Positions 45,316 through 53,119 of a DNA stretch of 64,000 nucleotides are shown here, in pieces. Location: contig NZ_QBKI01000005.1 in assembly GCF_003054055.1 (NCBI RefSeq), positions 310,001 through 374,000 on the forward strand, in the 5' to 3' direction. The DNA is from Pontibacter mucosus (lineage in GTDB: Bacteria > Bacteroidota > Bacteroidia > Cytophagales > Hymenobacteraceae). The translations under genes and the position numbers were made by a program. How positions within the stretch are numbered: position 1 is the first letter of the stretch; each line of letters starts with the position of its first letter. Under the pieces are notes generated by a model. It searched no databases, was not told where the DNA came from, and saw only the letters and a program-made list of their open reading frames with translations.

Positions 45316-46365
45316 TTATCTTCCGTAAATTTTATCTAATACTTCTGCTACTTTTACATACTCTTCGGCTTCCTCGCTAAAACCTTCGCCCTTGGCTACT
45401 CGCTCAGCCCAGGCCACGCCGGCACGGCCCATCCACTCGTCAGGCGGGGCGCAGAGTTGCTCGGTTTTGGTGCCGTAGTAGCGCTCGGCCACAAAGTCGT
45501 AGAAGGAGCCGTTTACGTTTTTAAACGCCACGCCCCCGTTTGTGCCGTAAAAAGTGGCGCTGATAATGGCCTCTTGTCCGGCCGGCAGGTTCCAGGAGCA
45601 GCTCAACTGCAGGAGCGTATTGCCCTCCAGTTCGATGTGCGCGGCGGCATAGTCCTCTACTTTGCCTTCTGCCATACTTATCGGTTTGCCTTTGGCGTAG
45701 AGATGGCTCTGCACCTGCTTTACCTCCGGGAAATTCATGCTCCACAGGGCCAGGTCCACCAGGTGCACGCCCAGGTCTATCACGCAGCCGCCACCCGAAA
45801 GCTTTGGCTCGTAGAACCAGGCTTTGTCGGGGCCATAGGCGTTGTGGAACACCAGCTCGATGGCATAAATCTGCCCCAACTCGCCACTCTGCACCACCTT
45901 GTAAACTTCCTGCATGGCCTTGGTATGGCGATAGGATAAGTCTACCCCTAGGAGTTTATTCTGCGCACGCGCAGCCTCTACCACGCGCTTGGTCTCCTCC
46001 ACATTGCGCCCCAGCGGCTTCTGGCAGAACACGTGCTTGCCTGCCTTTAGGGCTAGGGTACTTTGCTCGGCATGAAAGGCGCTTGGCGTAGCGATAACGA
46101 TTCCGTTCACCTCTGGCTGCTGCAGCATGGTCTCCAGCGAGGACACCTGCTTTGCCCCAGGCTCACTTTTCAGTGCCTCTTCGGCGTTTTGGGGTGCTGT
46201 ATCGGCGATATAGGCTACCTCTCCGGCCTTATACTTTGAGATTGCTTCCATCCGGTTACGCCCGATCCAGCCAACGCCCAGGAAACCGAGCCTTGGTGTA
46301 TGACCAAAGGTAGTAGAAGAAGATGCTGAAGGGGCTTCCGCCTTGTCAAGTATAGTTTCCGTCAT
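45316..46365 (-). CDS. Gfo/Idh/MocA-family oxidoreductase
   Basis: This 349-residue NAD(P)-dependent dehydrogenase has the Rossmann glycine motif GFLGVGWIGRNR near residue 28, FCQKPLGRN with the catalytic Lys and a C-terminal alpha/beta substrate domain with ADLGV-like CVIDLGVHLVDLAL. The family oxidises or reduces sugars, inositols and nucleotide sugars. It starts 2 bases after the zinc dehydrogenase, suggesting linked action on the same sugar. A 25-residue Ser/Thr-rich N-terminal extension precedes the fold. Confidence 0.9.
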   Translation of the reverse strand: MTETILDKAEAPSASSSTTFGHTPRLGFLGVGWIGRNRMEAISKYKAGEVAYIADTAPQNAEEALKSEPGAKQVSSLETMLQQPEVNGIVIATPSAFHAEQSTLALKAGKHVFCQKPLGRNVEETKRVVEAARAQNKLLGVDLSYRHTKAMQEVYKVVQSGELGQIYAIELVFHNAYGPDKAWFYEPKLSGGGCVIDLGVHLVDLALWSMNFPEVKQVQSHLYAKGKPISMAEGKVEDYAAAHIELEGNTLLQLSCSWNLPAGQEAIISATFYGTNGGVAFKNVNGSFYDFVAERYYGTKTEQLCAPPDEWMGRAGVAWAERVAKGEGFSEEAEEYVKVAEVLDKIYGR

Positions 46366-46367
46366 GT

Positions 46368-47381
46368 TCAGTAGGTTATAAGGGCTTTCACAAAACCGTC
46401 CGGGCGGCTTGTGAGGTGTTCGAATGCTTTTGCAATTTCTTGTAACGTATAGGTGTGAGTGTAGAGCTTTTCCGGGTTCATCCGGCCCGACTCCACAGCC
46501 GCTACAGCTTCTCTTATGCCTTTGATGTACTCTTTCGGGTCGCGCTCGTGGGCATTGATCACGTCCAGGCCGCGCCAGTTCCAGAGCTGGATGTTCACCT
46601 GCCGCATGCCGTCCTGATGGAAACCGGCGATCACCAGCTTGCCGCGCTCGGCAGTAAGCTCACCGGCCAGGTTCAGCGGCCACTCCTTTCCGGTGCACTC
46701 TATTACGCGTTCGCAGAAGTTTCCGTTTGTTAGTTCCTTTACTTTTTCTATAATTTTATAGTGATCATCCATTTTAATCACCTCGTCTGCGCCACATTCT
46801 TTTGCAACTTCCAAAGAGAACTCCCGCTGCGACACGGCAATAACCCGTGCTCCGGCATCCTTGGCCAGCTGAATCAGGAGCGCCCCCAGGAAACCGATGC
46901 CCAGGATGGCCACCGTCTGCCCGGCCTGCAGGTCGCTGCGGCGGAAGATGTTCATGGCGCAGCCCAGCGGCTCACCGGGGAAGGGCTTATCCTGCAAAGA
47001 ATCGGGCAGTTTCACCACCTTATCGGCATCGGCCACATCATACTCGGCGTAGGCGTTGTAAGACAAAGCAGCCACGCGATCACCGGGCTGCAACTGGTCT
47101 ACCCCTTCGCCTACGGCGTCTACCACACCCCAGCCTTCATGGCCCGGGTTGCCGGCCGCTACTGGGTAGCTGAACCACTCGCGCCCCTCCCACACCGGGA
47201 TGTTGGAGGCACAAAGGCCGCAGCCCTGCAGCCGGATGCGCACCTGCCCGGCTTTTGGCTCGGGCAGGGCGGTTTCCTCTATTTTTATACTTTGCGGCGC
47301 TACCAGCACGGCGGCTTTCATGGTGGTGGCGTGGGTGCTGGGCACTGCTGGTTTATGTGTTGTAAGCGTTTCTTGCATCAT
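46368..47381 (-). CDS. Zinc-type medium-chain dehydrogenase
   Basis: This 337-residue MDR dehydrogenase has the catalytic-zinc Cys in GCGLCASN, the GHEGWG His-Glu and the cofactor motif AILGIGFLGALLIQLA. It lacks the four-cysteine structural zinc lobe of classical alcohol dehydrogenases, like many sugar-alcohol forms. It sits 1 base after the fusion gene and 2 bases before the Gfo/Idh gene. The start may be either of two adjacent ATGs (47381 or 47378). The substrate is presumably a polyol or keto sugar. Confidence 0.88.
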   Translation of the reverse strand: MMQETLTTHKPAVPSTHATTMKAAVLVAPQSIKIEETALPEPKAGQVRIRLQGCGLCASNIPVWEGREWFSYPVAAGNPGHEGWGVVDAVGEGVDQLQPGDRVAALSYNAYAEYDVADADKVVKLPDSLQDKPFPGEPLGCAMNIFRRSDLQAGQTVAILGIGFLGALLIQLAKDAGARVIAVSQREFSLEVAKECGADEVIKMDDHYKIIEKVKELTNGNFCERVIECTGKEWPLNLAGELTAERGKLVIAGFHQDGMRQVNIQLWNWRGLDVINAHERDPKEYIKGIREAVAAVESGRMNPEKLYTHTYTLQEIAKAFEHLTSRPDGFVKALITY

Positions 47382-47382
47382 G

Positions 47383-49446
47383 TTAAGCTACTGCGGCTTT
47401 GTTTACAGGTTCTTCTTCTTTTTCCAACAGGGAGGAAAGCGCAATCGGTACTTTCAGGCCGCGGTGCTCGCACAGCCACTGGTAAAGCCTGGCTACTCCT
47501 TCCTGCACGTCATGCTTCGGATACCAGCCCGTCGCCTCCCTGAATTTGCGGATGTCGGACACATAATAGTGCTGATCGCCCGGACGCCAAGCGCCGAACT
47601 GAAGAGGGACTTTAGCCCCCCGGAACTTGCCGATAGTTTTGAGCAGCTCCAGCAAACTCACAGTGTTCGCAGGTCCTCCGCCTATGTTAAAGGCTTGTCC
47701 TTTTATACTATCCATGTGCTCCTGCGCCAGCAGGAAAGCATCCACCAGATCCTCTACAAACAGGATATCCCGCACCTGCTTGCCGTCGCCATAGATGTTG
47801 ACCGGCTCGCCCTCGATGGCCTTGATGGCAAAGTGCGCCACCCAGCCCTGGTCTTCGTTGCCGTACTGGTGCGGGCCGTAGATGCAGCTCATCCGGAACA
47901 CCGTCATCGGCAGGTTATAGGTGCGGGCATAGTCTATCACGTACTGGTCGGCGGCACCCTTCGAGCAGCCGTAGGGGCTGTGGAAATCGAGATGGCGCCT
48001 TTCGGAAATGCCATGTTGCTTGGTACCGGTATCGGCCGGGTAGTAGCGCGATCCGTTGGAGACAAACTCCATGTCCTCCAGCCCTCCGTATACTTTGTTT
48101 GTGGAGGTAAACACCAGTGGCGGCGGGTTTTTCTGTTGCCGGATCGCCTCCAGCACGTTAATGATACCGCGCGCGTTTATTTCAAAATCATTGATAGGAA
48201 AATTAAGGGAAGTGGTAACGGCCACCTGAGCGGCAAAGTGAAAGACCTGCTCGGCACGCTTCATTACCTGGCGCACGGCCTGTAGATCGCGGATATCGCC
48301 CACGTGTACTTCCAGCCTGTCGCCATAGGTGTGGTGGAGCCAACGCAGGTTCTCCTCCACCCCGTCGCGGCTAAGGTTATCGAACACCAGCACGCGCTTG
48401 CCTTGCCCCAGCAGGCGCTTGGCCAGGTTTGTGCCCACAAAGCCGGCCCCTCCCGTGATAAGGATGTAGGGTTCGGTGTTCTCATCCAGGCTGCGCTTCA
48501 GGTAGTTGAGTTCGCTAAGCTTCTCGATGCCGTGGCGTGCCCAGAGGCGGTAGAGCAATTTGCTGCTTCCGTCCTCGCGTTTCAATCCGAAATAGTACTC
48601 CCGCTCGTCCAGGTGAAAGCCGCCAACAGTGGGCAGTTCCAGGCTTAGGTCTTTTACAGCGTACCAGTAGATGCGGGCAACGTCGGCTTTTAGCACCTCT
48701 TTAAACTCCTGCAACTGCTTAAACTCATCGTGCTGCCAGGTAGAGAACCCGGCCTCCGTGATCCAGAGCTCGGCTTTGCAGTTGTTGCGCTCCATTACCT
48801 CGCGCACGGCCTGTATCCTGTCCTCCCAGCCGTCCCAAAGCTGATCGAACACATACGGGAAACCGTGGACACCCACTGCGTCGATGTATTGCATCACGCC
48901 ATGGTCGTACATGGTCTGCAGCCAGTTCGGGTCTATCGGGCTCATGCCGCCGAGCAGGGTTTTCTTGCCCAGTTGCTTGCACCAGTAGGCCGCGCCTCCT
49001 ACCATCTCGGCAAACTTGTTCCAGCCGTAGTCGTGGGTAAAATCATACTCTGTGATGTTGTTCGGCTCGTTCCAGAGCTCCACCCACTCAAAGTGATCCC
49101 CATGCCTGGCGATGAACACATCCAGAAAATCGGCATACGCTTTCTTGTCCTTGGGTGGGGAGGAGGTGCGGGGCTTCTCGCCTATACTTGGCGGGGTATA
49201 CAAAAAGCAGGGAAGTATGCGTACCTCCCTAGCCAGCGTCGGGATGAGCCAATCGTACCATTCCTGCCCTTCGGGGGTATAGTAGTCGGCCCACGAAACA
49301 CCGGTGCGCAGCTCTTGCACCCCCAGCTCCCTCAGGCTGGCCAGCGTTTCTTCTACATGCTCATACTCACCGGGTCTGAACCACTCCACCAGGCCCACCA
49401 CGGGGAGCGTTGGCTTGCTGTTCAAAGTCTTGTCGTCTATTTTCAT
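47383..49446 (-). CDS. Glycoside hydrolase fused to nucleotide-sugar epimerase/dehydratase
   Basis: This 687-residue two-enzyme protein has an N-terminal TIM-barrel glycoside hydrolase resembling GH39/GH5-type clan A enzymes (about 10-310), with WVELWNEPNN (acid/base E127) and LWITEAGFST carrying the probable nucleophile. The C-terminal domain (about 330-665) is an extended SDR epimerase/dehydratase with the cofactor motif ITGGAGFVGTNLA and catalytic Y492/K496 (YGCSK). No signal peptide is present, so the hydrolase part would act in the cytoplasm, which is unusual. It may process an intermediate made by the neighbouring enzymes. A 40-base gap follows the upstream epimerase. Confidence 0.85.
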   Translation of the reverse strand: MKIDDKTLNSKPTLPVVGLVEWFRPGEYEHVEETLASLRELGVQELRTGVSWADYYTPEGQEWYDWLIPTLAREVRILPCFLYTPPSIGEKPRTSSPPKDKKAYADFLDVFIARHGDHFEWVELWNEPNNITEYDFTHDYGWNKFAEMVGGAAYWCKQLGKKTLLGGMSPIDPNWLQTMYDHGVMQYIDAVGVHGFPYVFDQLWDGWEDRIQAVREVMERNNCKAELWITEAGFSTWQHDEFKQLQEFKEVLKADVARIYWYAVKDLSLELPTVGGFHLDEREYYFGLKREDGSSKLLYRLWARHGIEKLSELNYLKRSLDENTEPYILITGGAGFVGTNLAKRLLGQGKRVLVFDNLSRDGVEENLRWLHHTYGDRLEVHVGDIRDLQAVRQVMKRAEQVFHFAAQVAVTTSLNFPINDFEINARGIINVLEAIRQQKNPPPLVFTSTNKVYGGLEDMEFVSNGSRYYPADTGTKQHGISERRHLDFHSPYGCSKGAADQYVIDYARTYNLPMTVFRMSCIYGPHQYGNEDQGWVAHFAIKAIEGEPVNIYGDGKQVRDILFVEDLVDAFLLAQEHMDSIKGQAFNIGGGPANTVSLLELLKTIGKFRGAKVPLQFGAWRPGDQHYYVSDIRKFREATGWYPKHDVQEGVARLYQWLCEHRGLKVPIALSSLLEKEEEPVNKAAVA

Positions 49447-49486
49447 ACTGATTTGAATCCTTTAATTGATGTACACGGAAGGGTGA

Positions 49487-50605
49487 TTAAACGGTGAGGC
49501 CGCGGGAAGCCAGCTCAGCACTCGCCTCGCTGACGCGGTCGTAGGCGATCTGGCCCTCAAGCCAGCCAGCCAGCTCTTCCAGACCGGCGTTAAACTCCAC
49601 CTGCGGGTAAAAGCCCAGCACTTCCCTGGCCAGCGAGATATCGGCGTAGCAGTGGCGGATATCCCCTACCCTATACTTGCCCGTTATCTCCGGAAGGAGG
49701 TCTGACTTGCCCATCACCACCGCCAGGCGCTCCCCAATCTCGCGGATGGTGTAGTTGTTGCCGCTGCCCACATTAAACACGCGCCCGTTCGCCTCCTCCT
49801 TCTCCATGGCCAGGCGGCAGGCCAATGCCACATCACGCACATGCACAAAGTCCCGCTGCTGGTAGCCATCCTCGAAAATCATCGGAGAGTTGTTGTTCAG
49901 CAGGCGCGAAGCGAAAATGGCCAGCACCCCGGTATAAGGGTTCGAAAGTGCCTGCCGGGTGCCGTACACGTTAAAGAAGCGCATGGCTACGGTTGGAATA
50001 TTGTAGGCACGGCCCACCATCAGGCAAAGGCGCTCCTGGTCATACTTGGAGAGGGCATATACCGAGGATAAGCTAGGGGCTTTTGTCTCCGGGGTAGGTA
50101 CCGGCTGCAGCTGCTCGCCTTGCGCATTGTACAGTTCCCAATCGGCTGCTTTCAGCTGCTCCAGTGGCCGCTCCTGCGCAGTGGTCTGTTCACCCGCGGC
50201 GCTTTTGTAAAGCCCCTCCCCGTAGATGCTCATGCTGCTGGCCACCACCAGCTTCTTCACAGGCTTCTTGATAAGGGCCTCCAGCAACACCGTGGTGCCT
50301 ATGTTATTCACGTCGGTATACTCGCGCAGCTCGTACATACTTTGCCCTACCCCTACCATCGCCGCAAAGTGGAACACGTAGTCCACACCCTCCAGCGCAC
50401 GTGCCACATCCTCCGGGTTGCGTACATCCCCAATTAGCAGCTCTACGTCTTCATGCAGGTACGCCGGCCGCTGGCAGTCTTTGCCATGTACCTGCTCGCT
50501 CAAATTGTCCAATGCTCTTACGGCATACCCCTGCTGCAGCAGTTCATCGGCCAGGTGAGAACCGATAAACCCAGCGCCGCCGGTAATCAATACCTTGTCT
50601 TTCAT
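49487..50605 (-). CDS. NAD-dependent nucleotide-sugar epimerase
   Basis: This 372-residue extended SDR has ITGGAGFIGSHLADELL at the N-terminus, a VDYVFHFAAMVGVGQS strand and YALSK catalytic residues. A roughly 45-residue insert (around 150-185, Gln/Glu/Pro-rich) precedes the Tyr. The RDFVHVRDVA segment is typical of GalE/WbpP-like 4-epimerases. It lies upstream of the fusion gene, so two epimerases are made from this operon. Product sugar unknown. Confidence 0.88.
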   Translation of the reverse strand: MKDKVLITGGAGFIGSHLADELLQQGYAVRALDNLSEQVHGKDCQRPAYLHEDVELLIGDVRNPEDVARALEGVDYVFHFAAMVGVGQSMYELREYTDVNNIGTTVLLEALIKKPVKKLVVASSMSIYGEGLYKSAAGEQTTAQERPLEQLKAADWELYNAQGEQLQPVPTPETKAPSLSSVYALSKYDQERLCLMVGRAYNIPTVAMRFFNVYGTRQALSNPYTGVLAIFASRLLNNNSPMIFEDGYQQRDFVHVRDVALACRLAMEKEEANGRVFNVGSGNNYTIREIGERLAVVMGKSDLLPEITGKYRVGDIRHCYADISLAREVLGFYPQVEFNAGLEELAGWLEGQIAYDRVSEASAELASRGLTV

Positions 50606-50681
50606 AGTTTTAAGTTTACTTTCTGTTTAGTTTGTACTTTTATTTTGGGTGCTGATATGGTTAGATAGGCTCTAGCCGGAG

Positions 50682-51386
50682 TTAAAACACCTGCGCCGTG
50701 GGCCTGAGGGTGATGTTGTTGATGGATACTCCCGGTGGCTGACGTAGGGCATATAAGACGGCATCTGCTACTTCTTCGGGGGTGAGGGCACCATACCCTA
50801 TACTTTCCACCGTCTGGCTGCCGGATAGGGTATTTTCGAAAAAGGCAGTGTCGGTAACTCCCGGTGCTACTACCGTTACCCGGACATTGGGCAATACTTC
50901 CTGCCGCAGCGTTTCGGCAATTACCTGCAGGGCGGTCTTGGTAGCAGCGTACACGCCTCCGTACGCGTAGGCCTGTCCTGCCGCTACCGACGACACGATC
51001 ACGACATCGCCGGCGCCTGCCTCCTGCATGCCCGGTACAAAAGCCCGGATCAGGCGCAGGGTGCCCATCAGGTTGGTGTTGATTACCTGTTGCCACTTTG
51101 CCGGGTCTCCCTCCGTAAGTTTCTCGTGCACGCCCAGGCCGGCGCTGCACACAAGTATGTCTGGTGCGCCCAGCTGTTGCTGCACCGCTTCGAAAAGGTT
51201 GTCTATGGCTACGGCATCGGAAACATCACAGGTGAGGCAGATGCTTCCTTGGGGTAGGTTATCGGTCAAGTGCAGATCGGCAATGGCAGTTTGAACTCCG
51301 TCTTCAGTGAGCTGCGCGGCAATGGCTTTACCTATGCCCGATCCTCCTCCGCTCACTATCGCTCTCTTACCCTTAAGTTGCTGCAC
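50682..51386 (-). CDS. Short-chain dehydrogenase/reductase
   Basis: This 234-residue classical SDR has SGGGSGIGKAIAAQL for cofactor, a DILVCSAGLG strand, catalytic Tyr/Lys in YAATK and a substrate loop near the C-terminus. The start is GTG at 51386, since an in-frame stop lies four codons upstream and no ATG precedes the Rossmann strand. It is the first gene of the minus-strand sugar operon. It could act as a 3-ketoreductase on a sugar or lipid, but may also be unrelated. Confidence 0.85.
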   Translation of the reverse strand: MQQLKGKRAIVSGGGSGIGKAIAAQLTEDGVQTAIADLHLTDNLPQGSICLTCDVSDAVAIDNLFEAVQQQLGAPDILVCSAGLGVHEKLTEGDPAKWQQVINTNLMGTLRLIRAFVPGMQEAGAGDVVIVSSVAAGQAYAYGGVYAATKTALQVIAETLRQEVLPNVRVTVVAPGVTDTAFFENTLSGSQTVESIGYGALTPEEVADAVLYALRQPPGVSINNITLRPTAQVF

Positions 51387-51661
51387 GTCTTCCGTTTATT
51401 TTTGTCCTCCTACTAGAAATTTATGTGGGTGCTGAAAATTGTTAGGTAGAACGTAGCAGATGGAAATAGGGTTGTAGATGCTGCCGCAAGGCTATATAAA
51501 AACAGCCTAATTGTTGTGTTACTGCGCTTATGGAGGGATAAGGCTTTAAAAGATACCACACGCTACACCTTTTCCATTGTACTGATAACAGGTTAGTATG
51601 CGCCTGCTCGCAATCAAAAAACTGTTTACTTTGCACCAATCTCCAGCTAAAACATTGTTCT

Positions 51662-52261
51662 ATGAACTTTCCCCAAGACATCCTGCTCCAGGACGATCGC
51701 GTGCTGCTGCGCCGCTACCTGCCTTCAGACTTACCTGAGTTAGCCCATATCGCTTTGGATGAGGATATCTGGCGCTTTATGCCTACCCGTATCAGCAACC
51801 AGGCGGAGTTGCAGGAATGGGCAAGCAACGTAGAGAAAGGCTACGCCACCGGCACCCGCTACACGTTCCTTATCGTGGACAGGGCCACCGGCAAACTGGC
51901 GGGCAGCACCAGCTACGGCAATATCTCGCTGCCCGACAAGCGGCTGGAAATTGGCTGGACCTGGCTGAGCAAGGATTACCGCGGCACCGGGCTGAACCGC
52001 CATTGCAAGTTCCTGCTGCTGCAGCATGCCTTTGAGGAGCTACGCATGGAGCGGGTAGAACTGAAAACGGATGTGCTGAACCTGCACTCCCGCCGGGCGA
52101 TGCTGAAGATTGGCGCCACGGAGGAGGGCATCCTGCGCAGCCACACCCAGATGCACGACGGGCGCCGCCGCGACACGATCTACTACAGCATCCTCCGGCC
52201 GGAATGGCCAGGTATAAAACAGCAGGTATTTGCAGATTTAGCTCCGGCCAACATTTCTTAG
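51662..52261 (+). CDS. GNAT-family N-acetyltransferase (RimJ/RimL-like)
   Basis: This 199-residue acetyltransferase has the RimL-type start (LLQDDRVLLRRYLPSDL), the RLEIGWTWLSKDYRGTGLN strand that holds the acetyl-CoA pyrophosphate and the late LKTDVLNLHSRRAMLKIG helix. Substrates in this group include ribosomal proteins, aminoglycosides and other amines; none is indicated here. It is divergent from the SDR gene and shares a 275-base intergenic region. Confidence 0.9.
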   Translation: MNFPQDILLQDDRVLLRRYLPSDLPELAHIALDEDIWRFMPTRISNQAELQEWASNVEKGYATGTRYTFLIVDRATGKLAGSTSYGNISLPDKRLEIGWTWLSKDYRGTGLNRHCKFLLLQHAFEELRMERVELKTDVLNLHSRRAMLKIGATEEGILRSHTQMHDGRRRDTIYYSILRPEWPGIKQQVFADLAPANIS

Positions 52262-52315
52262 AACCCAAGCAGCCGCCAAGTGGTATGCAAGGGGTAGGAC
52301 CAACAGGGCTTTCAA

Positions 52316-52894
52316 TTGGATACTTCCCCCTACCGCATTTTCCTCATCCGCCACGCCAGGCCTAAGGTGGAGCGAAAGGGCTTTTTTAACGCGACGGCTG
52401 CCCGGCAGTACATCTCTGACTACGACACCGCCCAGGTGGAGGCCTTTGTACTGCAGCACGAGGCGATACCTTTTAAGGAGATAAAGAAAGTATACTGCAG
52501 CACGTTGGTCCGCTCGCAGCTAACGGCACGCGCCATTTTCGGGGAGGACGTGGAACTGCACATCGACGAGACTTTCCGGGAGTTTGAGCGCCGCATTTTC
52601 ACGCTGCCCTGGCTGCACCTGCCCATCAAAGTATGGCTGCTGAGTGCCCGCCTGCTCTGGTTTCTGGGCTTCAACAACCGCGACATCGAAACCTTCCGGC
52701 AGGCTCGCACCCGCGCCAGAAAAGCCGCCGAACTCCTCGACCGTGACGCCCGCCGGAGCCATACCACCGTGCTGGTTGCCCACGGCCTGCTCAACAGCTT
52801 TATCCGGCGCGAGTTAAAGCGCCTGGGCTGGCAGGAAAGTATAAAAGGCGGCAGCGACTTCCTTTCTGTAGATATGCTAATCCTTCCTAAGTAA
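52316..52894 (+). CDS. Histidine phosphatase family protein
   Basis: This 192-residue member of the phosphoglycerate mutase-like superfamily has the phospho-acceptor motif IRHARPK near residue 11 and a second His in VAHGLLNSFIRREL. A helical cap lies between. It starts with TTG at 52316: the frame is open only from just after a TAG at 52295-52297 and no ATG or GTG precedes the motif. The first Arg-His pattern is RHA, a slight variant of RHG. Substrate unknown. It follows the GNAT gene by 54 bases. Confidence 0.85.
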   Translation: MDTSPYRIFLIRHARPKVERKGFFNATAARQYISDYDTAQVEAFVLQHEAIPFKEIKKVYCSTLVRSQLTARAIFGEDVELHIDETFREFERRIFTLPWLHLPIKVWLLSARLLWFLGFNNRDIETFRQARTRARKAAELLDRDARRSHTTVLVAHGLLNSFIRRELKRLGWQESIKGGSDFLSVDMLILPK

Positions 52895-53119
52895 ATTTAT
52901 ACTACCCTGCGGGCAACTTCAATCTCGATATATAGTATAATTTAATCACACAATATAATTATAGCCAAAACAGCTGGCCGGGGCAAGTATAAACTACCTA
53001 GAAATGTTCCCCTCCGCTACCCCATCAACCTGGTTCAGACCGTGGCAGCGCAGACGGCATTGCCTTACCTGATAACCAGATAAGCCCAATTTCATACTTA
53101 TTAATCAAACCCATATCCT

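Noticed and set aside
52975-53095. Possible thiamine (TPP) riboswitch read on the minus strand before the SusC gene
   Set aside because: A few pieces resemble the 3' half of a THI element (GAACC, GCGGAGGGGAACA), but the CTGAGA core is absent, the spacing is wrong, and the orientation points away from any thiamine gene.
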